Shown here: positions 1-8,500 of the stretch, piece after piece
Position numbering within the stretch: position 1 is the first letter of the stretch
How the letters are laid out: every line of letters starts with the position of its first letter
NCBI RefSeq assembly: GCF_014145665.1
Contig: NZ_JACHTD010000003.1
Span: 62,001 to 126,000 of the forward strand
DNA from: Myroides sp. NP-2
GTDB taxonomy: Bacteria; Bacteroidota; Bacteroidia; Flavobacteriales; Flavobacteriaceae
Reading direction: 5' to 3'
Length of the DNA: 64,000 nucleotides
Position numbers and translations under genes: made by a program
The notes under the pieces: model-generated
What the model was told of the DNA's origin: nothing
Seen by the model: only the letters and a program-made list of their open reading frames with translations
The model's database searches: none

Positions 1-1
1 G

Positions 2-1165
2 GAAATGACGTTTGCTGATGTGAATTTAGGAGCGGCATACGACTTGACTGCTTTACATGAAAAAGACACCGTAAAAGCGCTTTTCAACGAAAATATTGGT
101 TTAGTCATTCAGGCGAAAAACGACAGCGAGTTCGAAAAAGCACTAGCAGCAGCGGGTGTTGAGGCGACTAAAATCGGGACGGTTCACACGGAAGAAACTG
201 TTAGCTTTAAAAATGGCAACGACAGCTTTAGCTATAGTGTTCCGGCAATTCGCGATACGTGGTTCAAAACCTCGTATTTATTGGATCAAAAACAAACGAA
301 AAACGACAAAGCGACAGATCGCTTTAACAACTATAAAAAACAACCCTTACAATTTGCATTTCCTTCTCAATTTAACGGTAAGAAGCCGGCGATTGACGCG
401 TCTAAACCTCGTCCAAAAGCAGCGATTATCCGCGAGAAAGGAAGTAACTCCGAGCGTGAGGTTGCCAATGCAATGTACTTAGCAGGATTTGATGTAAAAG
501 ACGTTCACATGACGGATTTAATCTCAGGAAGAGAAACACTAGAAGACATCCAATTTATTGGAGCAGTAGGTGGATTCTCTAACTCAGACGTATTGGGATC
601 TGCAAAAGGATGGGCTGGTGCATTTATGTACAACGAAAAAGCTAACACTGCTTTGAAAAATTTCTTTGCGCGTAAGGATACACTTTCTGTGGGGATTTGC
701 AACGGATGTCAGTTGTTTATGGAATTAGAGTTAATCAATCCAGAGCACGCTGTACACGGAAAAATGTTACACAACGATTCTCAGAAGCACGAGAGTAACT
801 TTACTTCTGTAAAGATTCAAGAAAACAACTCCATCATGCTATCTACTTTAGCGGGTAGTACCTTAGGTGTTTGGATTTCACATGGTGAAGGTAAGTTCAA
901 CTTGCCAGAGGCAGAAAGCAACTACAACATTGTAGCGAAATACGCCTACGATAGCTATCCTGCTAATCCAAATGGATCGGATTACAACACAGCGATGTTA
1001 TGTGATTCAACAGGACGTCACTTGGTAATGATGCCACATATTGAGCGTTCCTTATTCCAATGGCATTGGGCAAATTACCCTGAAGGTCGTCAGGATGAAG
1101 TTTCACCTTGGATGGAGGCATTTGTTAATGCGCGTCAATGGATCGAAGCAACGAACGAAAAATAA
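2..1165 (+). CDS. purL: Phosphoribosylformylglycinamidine synthase, C-terminal part (5' end outside window)
   Basis: Partial gene; the reading frame is open to the left edge, so the ATG at position 5 is not a real start. The product makes FGAM from FGAR, ATP and glutamine in de novo purine synthesis. The visible 387 codons hold the end of the synthase part and a class I glutamine amidotransferase domain beginning near KAAIIREKGSNSERE. The nucleophile is the Cys of GICNGCQ (codon at 698-700) and the His/Glu pair lies in MPHIERS (1037 and 1043). This is the long single-chain form of about 1,200 residues found in Gram-negative bacteria, so about a third is seen. A strong terminator follows 8 bases after the stop. 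Confidence 0.96.
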   Translation, partial: EMTFADVNLGAAYDLTALHEKDTVKALFNENIGLVIQAKNDSEFEKALAAAGVEATKIGTVHTEETVSFKNGNDSFSYSVPAIRDTWFKTSYLLDQKQTKNDKATDRFNNYKKQPLQFAFPSQFNGKKPAIDASKPRPKAAIIREKGSNSEREVANAMYLAGFDVKDVHMTDLISGRETLEDIQFIGAVGGFSNSDVLGSAKGWAGAFMYNEKANTALKNFFARKDTLSVGICNGCQLFMELELINPEHAVHGKMLHNDSQKHESNFTSVKIQENNSIMLSTLAGSTLGVWISHGEGKFNLPEAESNYNIVAKYAYDSYPANPNGSDYNTAMLCDSTGRHLVMMPHIERSLFQWHWANYPEGRQDEVSPWMEAFVNARQWIEATNEK

Positions 1166-1172
1166 AATAAGT

Positions 1173-1202
1173 AAAAAGCCCTCTAATTCGAGGGCTTTTT
1201 TT
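1173..1202 (+). terminator. Rho-independent terminator after purL
   Basis: Stem AAAAAGCCCTC / GAGGGCTTTTTTT with a short AT loop, directly followed by the T run. It closes purL. Confidence 0.9.
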
Positions 1203-1324
1203 ATGGTCATTAACAAGTAATTAGCAGTAAACTACCTGCGTTGTCGAAAAAAATATGTAGCTTTATAGGAAGGCACTCAAATGCGTGCGCTTATCAATTG
1301 AAAAACATGTAAAAAGAAATCATT

Positions 1325-1549
1325 ATGAAAGTAAGACCTATTCGTACGGCGGAAGATTATCACATGGCTATGATAAAGGTACAATTATTAGAAAGCACAC
1401 CACAAAACAAAGATACTATTGATGAATTAGAGGTGTTGCATATTCTAATTGAAAAGTATGAGCGAGACAATGCCCCTATGGGAATGCCCGATCCGATTGA
1501 CAGTATCAAAATATACAACCAATACTTTTCTGATGATAAAGAAGAGTAA
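1325..1549 (+). CDS. HigA-like small protein lacking the HTH domain
   Basis: A 74-residue protein that resembles only the N-terminal half of HigA/COG5499 antitoxins: the pattern RPIRTAEDYHMA, then DELEVLHILIEKYE, then PMGMPDPIDSIKI is the conserved region that in full-length family members leads straight into the HTH_XRE domain (usually a further 50-60 residues). Here the chain ends at YFSDDKEE with an acidic tail. There is no room for a HigB toxin between it and purL (about 120 bp), and the downstream gene is on the other strand. It is flanked by its own leader and a clear terminator, so it looks like a stand-alone gene rather than a fresh truncation. Similarity is judged by eye. Confidence 0.75.
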   Translation: MKVRPIRTAEDYHMAMIKVQLLESTPQNKDTIDELEVLHILIEKYERDNAPMGMPDPIDSIKIYNQYFSDDKEE

Positions 1550-1552
1550 CTA

Positions 1553-1593
1553 AAAAAACCAACACCCTGCGTAAAGCCATGTGTTGGTTTTTT
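1553..1593 (+). terminator. Terminator after the HigA-like gene
   Basis: Stem AAAAACCAACAC / GTGTTGGTTTTTT around a 15-base loop, ending in a T run a few bases past the stop codon. Confidence 0.9.
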
Positions 1594-1667
1594 GTTTTAT
1601 TTTTTACTATAGACATGACAGCGTCAAACGTGCTAAATATTTACATGAAGAAGGTTCAGGCTTTCCT

Positions 1668-1985
1668 CTACCCTATTTGTTTAATGACGTTGCGAACTCC
1701 ACCTGCATTGAACACCTGTTGATAGCCTAACTGTTCCAATACTCTTTTTGCCTGTTGGCTGCGCATTCCACTTCGACAGTATACAATAATGGGGGTATCC
1801 TTACTATAGCGACCTATTTTAGTCGTTAATTGATCTAGGGGTATATTAATCGCTTTCTTTGCGCCTCCGCCGAGATATTCTCCTTGGGAACGCACATCAA
1901 TGAGTAGCGCTCCTTCTTTTAATGCCTTTGCCCAGTCTACTTTTGCTTCAGATGACCCAAAAAGGCTTTTTAACCACTGTAACAT
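1668..1985 (-). CDS. Rhodanese-like domain protein
   Basis: A single rhodanese domain of 105 residues with no signal peptide, so probably cytoplasmic. LLIDVRSQGEY is the conserved CH2A-like motif and VYCRSGMRSQQA holds the active-site loop, with the persulfide-forming cysteine at residue 70. The domain ends at the usual position (GYQQVFNAGGVRNVI). Such small stand-alone rhodaneses carry sulfane sulfur; the specific acceptor cannot be told. It stands alone: the next gene on the same strand ends about 90 bp upstream. Confidence 0.9.
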   Translation of the reverse strand: MLQWLKSLFGSSEAKVDWAKALKEGALLIDVRSQGEYLGGGAKKAINIPLDQLTTKIGRYSKDTPIIVYCRSGMRSQQAKRVLEQLGYQQVFNAGGVRNVIKQIG

Positions 1986-2075
1986 ATTTTTTCTTTTAAC
2001 TATTCAAAGATAGTACACCCGTATAGGCTGTACCGTAACTTGTGTTACACTACGCTTATTTTGTAGTCCTTCGCC

Positions 2076-3092
2076 TTACTCTCGAAGTTTGAAAAAAGGA
2101 TAGACTTCCTCGTAAAAATCGTGAGTTAACGCCACATCGCGAACAAAGCTTACAAAATCCATCTTGTAATCATATCGCGTATAGGGCGTATGTAGCATAC
2201 ATTGGTGAATGGCATGTCCCACTGCTTTTTGCTGCTGTGTATTCGCTAAGTCATACAGCTGTTTTAACAGGAGTCCGTCTGTGGTCCACTGGGCACTATG
2301 TTGTATAAACACTTGATCCAAAATTTGTTTCACTTGGATTTGCCACTGTTTATCGCTTTGCATATTGTTAAGCGATAAAGCAAACCAGGTGCTATAGTTT
2401 TGGTAAAAATCCTCAAACTTCTTACTGTGATGGGAAATGCGTTTGTCAAAAGCTTTCATCGCATTCATAATCGTTGCAAACAAAGCATAAGCAATGGGTT
2501 TATCGAGGTTTACGGTGATGAAATCATTTACTGGTTCAAAGGCAATTTCTAACGTATCTAAGATTTTTTTAATCTTCACACCTTCCAGCGTTTTCCTCTT
2601 ACCAGCAACCGCCTTAAAGGTTTGCTCCATAATATCGGATACATAAGTAGCGGTATAGTCCGTTTTTTCTTGTGAAAACGTAACGATAAACTGTTGTTCT
2701 AAGGTTTTGTTTTTCTTGAATATTTCTGCCAACCACTGTGCCAGCGTCTCTTTGGTTTGCGCTTCTAACAAAGCACCACTGGCAGAAATCTTGGCTTTTG
2801 CTCTTCCTTTTTTAGCCAATTGTGTTGGTGCAACCTTCACTCCTTTTTGGGCAATATGCTGCAGTACCGCTGCCTGGTGAATACAGCGTGTTCCCTCCAG
2901 CACACAGTCACACGTCATTTGTTGGACAACTAGCTCATCTAGCTGTATGTGTACGTCATAGGTTGCTTCCCCTTCATCGACAAAAGCGACGAAATACCCT
3001 TTAACTTCTTCATCTAATTCTCTAACTTCTACGGTCTTAATTCTCGCTTTCTCTTGGGTAGTTAAGCGTTGAAGTAGTTCTTGTATGGTCAT
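2076..3092 (-). CDS. SWIM zinc-finger domain protein
   Basis: 338 residues. The pattern C61-x-C63-x6-C70-x-H72 (TCDCVLEGTRCIH) is the SWIM zinc-finger signature CxCxnCxH, found in bacterial SNF2-associated proteins and in stand-alone proteins of unknown role. The rest is helical, rich in K and Q, and not recognised. No ATPase motif is present. The gene lies 17 bp downstream of the next gene (stop at 3110), so the two are probably co-transcribed. Function unknown; nucleic-acid or protein binding is an inference from SWIM. Confidence 0.8.
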   Translation of the reverse strand: MTIQELLQRLTTQEKARIKTVEVRELDEEVKGYFVAFVDEGEATYDVHIQLDELVVQQMTCDCVLEGTRCIHQAAVLQHIAQKGVKVAPTQLAKKGRAKAKISASGALLEAQTKETLAQWLAEIFKKNKTLEQQFIVTFSQEKTDYTATYVSDIMEQTFKAVAGKRKTLEGVKIKKILDTLEIAFEPVNDFITVNLDKPIAYALFATIMNAMKAFDKRISHHSKKFEDFYQNYSTWFALSLNNMQSDKQWQIQVKQILDQVFIQHSAQWTTDGLLLKQLYDLANTQQQKAVGHAIHQCMLHTPYTRYDYKMDFVSFVRDVALTHDFYEEVYPFFKLRE

Positions 3093-3109
3093 GTATGCGT
3101 TGTATTATT

Positions 3110-3757
3110 CTATTTTTTTGCTTGTTCACCGTCTAAAGCTATTTGAACAAGAGCAATTAGTTCATCTTTTGTCATCAATTGATTGAGGTAATCTTCTAGA
3201 CTTCCCTCGTTGGTCATCTCGCCAAAAAAATCTTCGTGATCGGTGCCAAAAACGGTTGGATTATCTGGTTGAGGATCGTCTAAACTAATATACAATTGAT
3301 CAGGGAATCCGTAACTGTAAAACAATTGTAAAAATTCACCACCTTCTTTTCCCGTCACTTTTTGCACTTCACTGAGGTCTATAAGGGTATCATCGTCAAA
3401 ATATCCAATATACCACTCGTCATAATCGGCGGTCCCTGCTGTGAAAGGCGTAAATAGCACAGGTTGCCAAAAAGTTTGTCCATGAGGTTCTTCTGTCAGG
3501 ACATAGAAGTGATCTAGGATTTTTTGATACAATAATTCGCGGTTGTTCTCTACTAAATCGCGATGTTGTTCAATAAAATCGCCTAGTCCATAAATAGGTT
3601 CCGTTTCTGCTGCCGTTGCCCAAGGCGTATCGACAGGTTTTCGGTATAAAACAGTCGAAAAGTCAATACTCAAGAGATCTGCTACACGCGAAATGCCTTT
3701 TACTTGACTAATATCTCCACCTAATTGACTAATTCGTTCTAAAATTTCTTTTTTCAT
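3110..3757 (-). CDS. Conserved hypothetical acidic protein, possibly SMI1/KNR4 (SUKH)-like
   Basis: 215 residues, acidic, no signal or membrane segment. The C-terminal half (GGEFLQLFYSYGFPDQLYI, then DDPQPDNPTVFGTDHEDFF, then a final SLEDYLNQLM helix) has the look of SUKH-type proteins, where a beta-core is followed by EDFL-type helices, but I cannot confirm the family. It is the first gene of a likely two-gene operon with the SWIM protein. SUKH relatives often act as immunity proteins, yet no toxin lies beside it in this orientation. Confidence 0.6.
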   Translation of the reverse strand: MKKEILERISQLGGDISQVKGISRVADLLSIDFSTVLYRKPVDTPWATAAETEPIYGLGDFIEQHRDLVENNRELLYQKILDHFYVLTEEPHGQTFWQPVLFTPFTAGTADYDEWYIGYFDDDTLIDLSEVQKVTGKEGGEFLQLFYSYGFPDQLYISLDDPQPDNPTVFGTDHEDFFGEMTNEGSLEDYLNQLMTKDELIALVQIALDGEQAKK

Positions 3758-3854
3758 CCTCTATTTTTTATCACCTAGCTATTACCTCTCGTCTTCCAAT
3801 TGACAAGTTAATACTACCTACTAAAGTCTTAGTATGCTCAGCGGTTTGAATTTT

Positions 3855-3862
3855 CAAAGATA
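3855..3862 (-). promoter_or_regulatory. Candidate -7 box for the 3757-2076 operon
   Basis: Minus-strand TATCTTTG matches the Bacteroidota -7 consensus TAnnTTTG. It would give a leader of roughly 90 bases. No convincing -33 TTG at 19-21 bp was found. Confidence 0.4.
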
Positions 3863-3949
3863 CAACAAGTGGCCAGTTTACAGCTTACAGTTTTACTTCT
3901 CTTTATATTGAACAATCTTCCGTAAAGCGTGAACCGTACACTGTCAACT

Positions 3950-3987
3950 AAAAAACCTCAACAATCCCCTTTGGAAAGTTGGAGTTA
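3950..3987 (-). terminator. Weak terminator after the putative immunity gene
   Basis: Imperfect inverted repeat (CCTCAAC / GTTGGAG) with an A6 run on the plus strand, i.e. T6 when read on the minus strand, just beyond the stop at 3993. Confidence 0.4.
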
Positions 3988-3992
3988 GTGTA

Positions 3993-4484
3993 CTATTTAT
4001 TACTACTTTTATACAAAGCCTTATATAAAACTTCATCATTTTGCGTTACTGTTATCATAACATCCTCTTCTTTCATTGCATTAAACCCTTCAACATCATT
4101 AAATAAATTCGTATCTAAATCATTGTATTGAATCCCTATTTCGGAAAGTTCAATTAAAGGATCTGTTATAATCAACTTATAATAACATTGTTTATCTACT
4201 GTCACTCTATGCTTAAATAATTGCAAAAGTCCATAGCTTATTAAATAGCTAAAATCGTATTTGTAAACATAAAAGTTATAACTCATTTTGTTAGTGTAAA
4301 CGATATTTGGTTCAACTATTTCTATAAAAGTTTTATTTTCAATTGCTTCTTCCTTTGGTACACTATTTATCTTCTGATTTTGGACAAAAAAACCATTAGG
4401 ATCAATGAGTATAGAACCCAAATAATATATTACTGCAGTTAGTAAACAACATAAAACAATTTTAATTTTTTTGTTTATTTTCAT
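3993..4484 (-). CDS. Putative immunity protein for the Rhs tip (single-pass membrane)
   Basis: 163 residues: a lysine-rich start, one hydrophobic segment (about residues 9-27, VLCCLLTAVIYYLGSILI), then a soluble acidic part without a recognised family. Its ATG lies inside the end of the upstream Rhs-tip gene (23-bp overlap), a layout typical of polymorphic-toxin/immunity pairs, where cognate immunity genes follow the tip directly. The membrane anchor would place the bulk on the extracytoplasmic side, sensible if the toxin acts on the envelope. The assignment rests on position; sequence alone gives no function. Confidence 0.55.
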   Translation of the reverse strand: MKINKKIKIVLCCLLTAVIYYLGSILIDPNGFFVQNQKINSVPKEEAIENKTFIEIVEPNIVYTNKMSYNFYVYKYDFSYLISYGLLQLFKHRVTVDKQCYYKLIITDPLIELSEIGIQYNDLDTNLFNDVEGFNAMKEEDVMITVTQNDEVLYKALYKSSNK

Positions 4485-5157
4485 TTCCTTTATTTACATC
4501 TTTTATTTTCAATTTATTATCAATACGCACACCACTATTTTTGCTTTCAATATCATTAAAATACGAATTAGGCCAAAAAGTAGTTGAATCTGCGCCTTCT
4601 AATCCACCTGCTTCAACTGCTCCATTAACATTATCTGTACACCAATTTGTAAAATTCGAATAATCATCTTTAGTTATCTTATCAGCTGTATTATACATCA
4701 TAGTATTCTGTTCTTCTGTTGTTGTAATTTGATACGCCTTTTCATATCGCTGAAGAAGATTACCATCTCTATCTCTTTCGGAATTTTCAAAACCTTTTCC
4801 ATCGTAATAATTATCCTTAAACGTATTGTGCTCTGATTGTGCAAACTCTTCAACAGACTTATATTTGCCTTTGTCAGATACTATATAACCAGGTTTTACA
4901 ACTTCTTTTCCTTTTTCATTTTGATAGGTATATTTTCCTCCGTCCAACGAAAAATAAGTCCAACCTTTTTTGTCATCTCCTATAAACATTGCTAAATGTC
5001 CATATTTATGTCCTCTCCTTTGAGCTCCATAGGACAACACAACAATATCTCTACCATCGGGATCTATTGCATTAATCGGATTATTTGCCACATAAACATA
5101 AGGGTTAATATTGGGGTACTTTTCAGCATGTGGGTCCACACTCAGAAACACACTCAT
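4462..5157 (-). CDS. Rhs C-terminal tip with permuted papain-like (NlpC/P60-type) domain; core missing
   Basis: Begins with the end of an Rhs core (reading through from 5199: GYYYFGARYYDPT, then SVDPHAEKYPNINPYVYVAN, then NPINAIDPDGRD), which marks the junction to a variable toxin tip. The tip has a His in YGHLAMFIGDDKKGW (H54) and a Cys in NWCTDNVNGAVEAGGL (C173); the His-before-Cys order with an NxCTDxV motif is that of circularly permuted papain-like peptidases or amidases. An in-frame TAA at 5200-5202 cuts the frame from any upstream core, so translation could only start at about 5157. The thousands of bases of Rhs shell expected upstream are absent. It may be a silent displaced tip or a decayed gene. 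Overlaps its putative immunity gene. Confidence 0.75.
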   Translation of the reverse strand: MSVFLSVDPHAEKYPNINPYVYVANNPINAIDPDGRDIVVLSYGAQRRGHKYGHLAMFIGDDKKGWTYFSLDGGKYTYQNEKGKEVVKPGYIVSDKGKYKSVEEFAQSEHNTFKDNYYDGKGFENSERDRDGNLLQRYEKAYQITTTEEQNTMMYNTADKITKDDYSNFTNWCTDNVNGAVEAGGLEGADSTTFWPNSYFNDIESKNSGVRIDNKLKIKDVNKGNENKQKN

Positions 5158-5230
5158 CGTCGGATCGTAATAACGCGCACCGAAATAGTAATACCCCGTT
5201 TACCTCCTCCTTATTATTTTTTAGGTCTCA

Positions 5231-5300
5231 GTGAATCTATCTCACCGAGTTATTATTTTGTTTGGGTGTTCGATGAACCTTGCTAACACTGCGGTTTCTC
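5231..5300 (+). repeat. Dispersed repeat, copy C
   Basis: About 70 bp. The segment TATCTCACCGAGTTATTATT and on to CGATGAACCT reappears, inverted, in the two neighbouring units at 5304-5397, and also near 60851-60900. After GAACCT the similarity to the distant copy continues to a shared CGGTTTC. Judged by eye; roughly 70-75% identity. Confidence 0.6.
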
Positions 5301-5303
5301 CTC

Positions 5304-5397
5304 ACGAAGTACACTGAATACCAAAACAAATATAAGCGTTAATGAGATAAACGAAGTTCATCGAATACCAATAAACAATAATAAAGTAAATGAGATA
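5304..5397 (-). repeat. Two tandem units (about 47 bp each) of the dispersed repeat, opposite to copy C
   Basis: Units 5304-5350 and 5351-5397 share the order ACGAAGT..GAATACC..AAACAA..TAA..AATGAGATA. Together with copy C they form an imperfect inverted pair that could fold into a long hairpin. Confidence 0.6.
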
Positions 5398-5504
5398 CAT
5401 GGTCGCTATGATACCACCAAATTTTCCCTTGTCTAAATGGAGGATTCGGAATAGTAGATGGTAGTGCGTCCATGGTGACACCATTGCATATACATAGTAA
5501 AGCT

Positions 5505-5541
5505 TAAAAAAAGAGTGACCTTTTGGGTCACCCTTTTTTTT
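5505..5541 (-). terminator. Terminator after tamB
   Basis: GTGACC/GGTCAC stem with TTTTG loop, flanked by A7 and T8 runs, so it can work in both directions. It lies 44 bp past the tamB stop. Confidence 0.8.
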
Positions 5542-5584
5542 ATCATTCTACAGTTACTTACTACTCCTGTAACTCCACTAAAAA

Positions 5585-8500
5585 CTATCGCTCTTCAGGA
5601 TGAGTTCCTGAAGACGACGGATTTCCTTTGCGCCTAGTTTCATAGAAGCGAATAAACTCTTTGCTATAATCAGAATCGGGTAAGTCTTCCGCCCGATTGT
5701 TTGAAGATTCTTTCTCTTCTTTTTTCTTTGCGCGTTTTTCTGCCTGATTTAAAAACTTCGACAATAGCTCTTTAAATGTATCAAAATCCACTTCATAAGT
5801 CAATCCTACACCTTGGGTATAACCAATGCCCTCTCCAATATAGTTGATGTCGTTTTCTCGATTAAAGAAGCGCGCATTTAGCGTTCCCTCTTCGTTAATG
5901 CGCAGCAATACTTCTACGTCACCCACAATTACCGATTGCTCTACACCACCCACAGGAACTCCTAGTTTTCCATTAACCGATATGCGATCGTTGACCTTAG
6001 TCGTAAAAGTTACCCCTAAACGACCTTCGGTTTGAGTGTATGGATTTCGTTCTCCTTGGGCGTAGTTCAGTCCTACTTTAAATTTGTCATCCGCATCGGA
6101 AAACAAATCATCAAAGATACTACTCGCACGTTCAAACAAGCTTCCTGCCAAAGCCGAAGATGAGTTGTCAGAAGAAAAGAATGACCCCGTAGCCAATAAG
6201 GCCATCGCCTGGCGTTCACGCGTATCTCTATCGCTTAACTTATAGTCTAATTCCGACTTAACAACGGAACTCACTGTTGGAAAATTAATATCAAAATCTA
6301 CTTCCGGGCTACTCAAACTACCATTTAATACAATGGCAACATCCGTCGGCACTTTTCGGTTGATGATGGAATTGTCAATAATCACACTTGGATTAGCTTC
6401 AGTATGGTAAATCGCCTGTAGATCGAGAATCGCATTCATCGGGTTACCATCCCAACGAATGGTTCCATATTTCTTCACCACAAATTTTTTGTCAATTAAC
6501 CCGCCATATTTGAAGTTGTATTCTCCTTCATAAGCCTGAAAATCTCCCCACATATTAAATTTACCCAACGTATTGATTTCCATCGTAATAAACCCTGCTC
6601 CTTTTCCACGCATGGCATGACCAGATTCGCGATCGAGAATAATTTCAATTTCGGCATCTGGTGTTACATAAAATTCAAAATCGAGCTCAATTCCACTGTT
6701 GCGGTACTTATAGGGATCGAAATCTACTCCCGTCAGACGTAATTTTTTCTCTTGAGGGGATAAGAAGTGAATGAAATTATTCTCTCCTGTACTTTGGGCT
6801 TCTTTTAGCGGAATCTTAATGGACGTTCCTTTATTGGAGGTCGCATTGATGTTGATACTCAACATTTCTATAGGCCCTACTATATCCGCTTTCCCGTTAA
6901 TATAGGCCGTTCCATAGTACAAGCTTCCCTCTTCATATTGGGTATCCAAGGCCAAGAGATTAGAAGACGAGAGCGACAAATTCATCACCCAATCTTTAAA
7001 AATCTTATGGGAAACTGTTCCATCGACAAGTCCTCTTGTCTTGTATTTCGTATCCATTAAGCCTGCTTTGCGCAGAATGAACTGTTTGGTTGTAATATCT
7101 AAAGGAGTTTCCTGATCAAAGGCATAGGTCACTCCCGTAAACTTGGATTTGAATTTGGTGTCGTTTAAATACAAACGTCCATTGACATCTGGATTTTTAG
7201 GTGTTCCCAAAAACGAAATCTTTCCAAAAGCCGTTCCCGTCATATCACTTGCCACACTACTCAAGAAAGGCGCAATCGTTTGCAGCGGAAAATCAGTAAG
7301 TCCTGATTCTAAATTGAAATGCGTTTGCCTGTTGATCACATCTACATCCCCATTCAAATAAAATCGCTCTTTCTCATCATCGTCAACCAAGCTCGATTGA
7401 ACCGTAAATTTTTCTAAGCTTTTGTTTCCGTCTACTTTGAAAAACATATCCCCCAGATACACCTTATTGATCAATAAGGAATCAATTGCAATATTCGCCT
7501 GGGGATGATAAATATCTCGTTGTTGGTAAAACTTAACATCGCCATCAATTTTCCCTCCAAAAGAAAGGTTTTCAATATCGGGGGTAATTTTAGCCAAATC
7601 TACATTACCGAAGGATAAATTCAACTGTTTATAGGTTGAATCACGCATCACACCACTGAGGTTTACCCGTTGTTTATTATGCGATATCGCCAGGGAATCA
7701 ATGGTAAAATCCATCAGTGTTTTATTGAAAACTAATTTATTAGCTTTGTCGTTAAACTCGTTGATACTCCACTGGAAATCTTTGAAAAACACTTCGGATT
7801 TCTTGAATCCCACAACCGAAAGTTTCTCTTCGTTAATCGTGTGATACAAGTTTAATTCGTATTTGTCTTTTTTATTTTTCCCTCCTTTAAACTCAGAACG
7901 CACAAATAACGTATCGTTATGCGTTAAATTCAGCAAATTAAAATCGGTAACATCGTAAAAATTAGTATGGACACTATCAATGGAGACATAGGTATTGTAA
8001 ATGGGGTTGGAATTGTTGACATTCAGGAGAATATTAAAAAATTCCACACCACTAACTGCAATACTAGGTGAATCGAAATTGAGTTTAAACAAATTTTCAT
8101 CGCTGTCAATTTCACCATCAACGTGGGTTCTCTCGTTTAGGGTTAACTGTGGGAGAAAAACCTCAATTAGGCGATTGTGAACCGTAATATCAAAGTCGAC
8201 GTACTGCCCTTTTTTAGTTTTATAGGGAGAGTAATTGGTATACAAACTACCCAATGCATTTGTAAACAACTTTTTTGACTCCACAAACAAGAATTTCCCT
8301 TTGATATATCCTTGAATAGCTTCTTTAGAATTGAGTTGTAAGAAACGTTCGCCGTCTGGTGTAAAGGTTGATTCAATTGAAAATTCATCAAACACATAGT
8401 GATCCTTACTATTGTCATAAACGGCATTGTGAACTTTAAATATTCCTTCTAAATCTTCTATATTATTGCCCTTGGCTTTAAATTCGAAGTCGCCCGTAAA

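Larger units (their letters stand above)
5158..5431 (-). pseudogene. Rhs core remnant, interrupted by repeats and frameshifted
   Basis: Two recognisable Rhs pieces survive. At 5158-5199 the frame of the tip reads GYYYFGARYYDPT. At 5396-5431, in another frame, the minus strand reads QGKIWWYHSDHV, the motif that in intact Rhs proteins stands about 60 residues before YYYGARYYDP. The spacing is roughly preserved, but the segment between has been replaced by a repeat cluster and contains stops. Nothing Rhs-like was recognised to the right of 5440, where tamB ends. Confidence 0.65.

Noticed and set aside
4996..5286. 96-codon plus-strand ORF
   Set aside because: Shadow of the Rhs tip on the other strand, with low-complexity composition.
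5302..5484. 60-codon minus-strand ORF in the Rhs remnant
   Set aside because: It runs through the repeat units and has no domain; the real Rhs motif there is in another frame.
8167..8427. 86-codon ORF within tamB
   Set aside because: Alternative frame of a clearly coding gene on the same strand.
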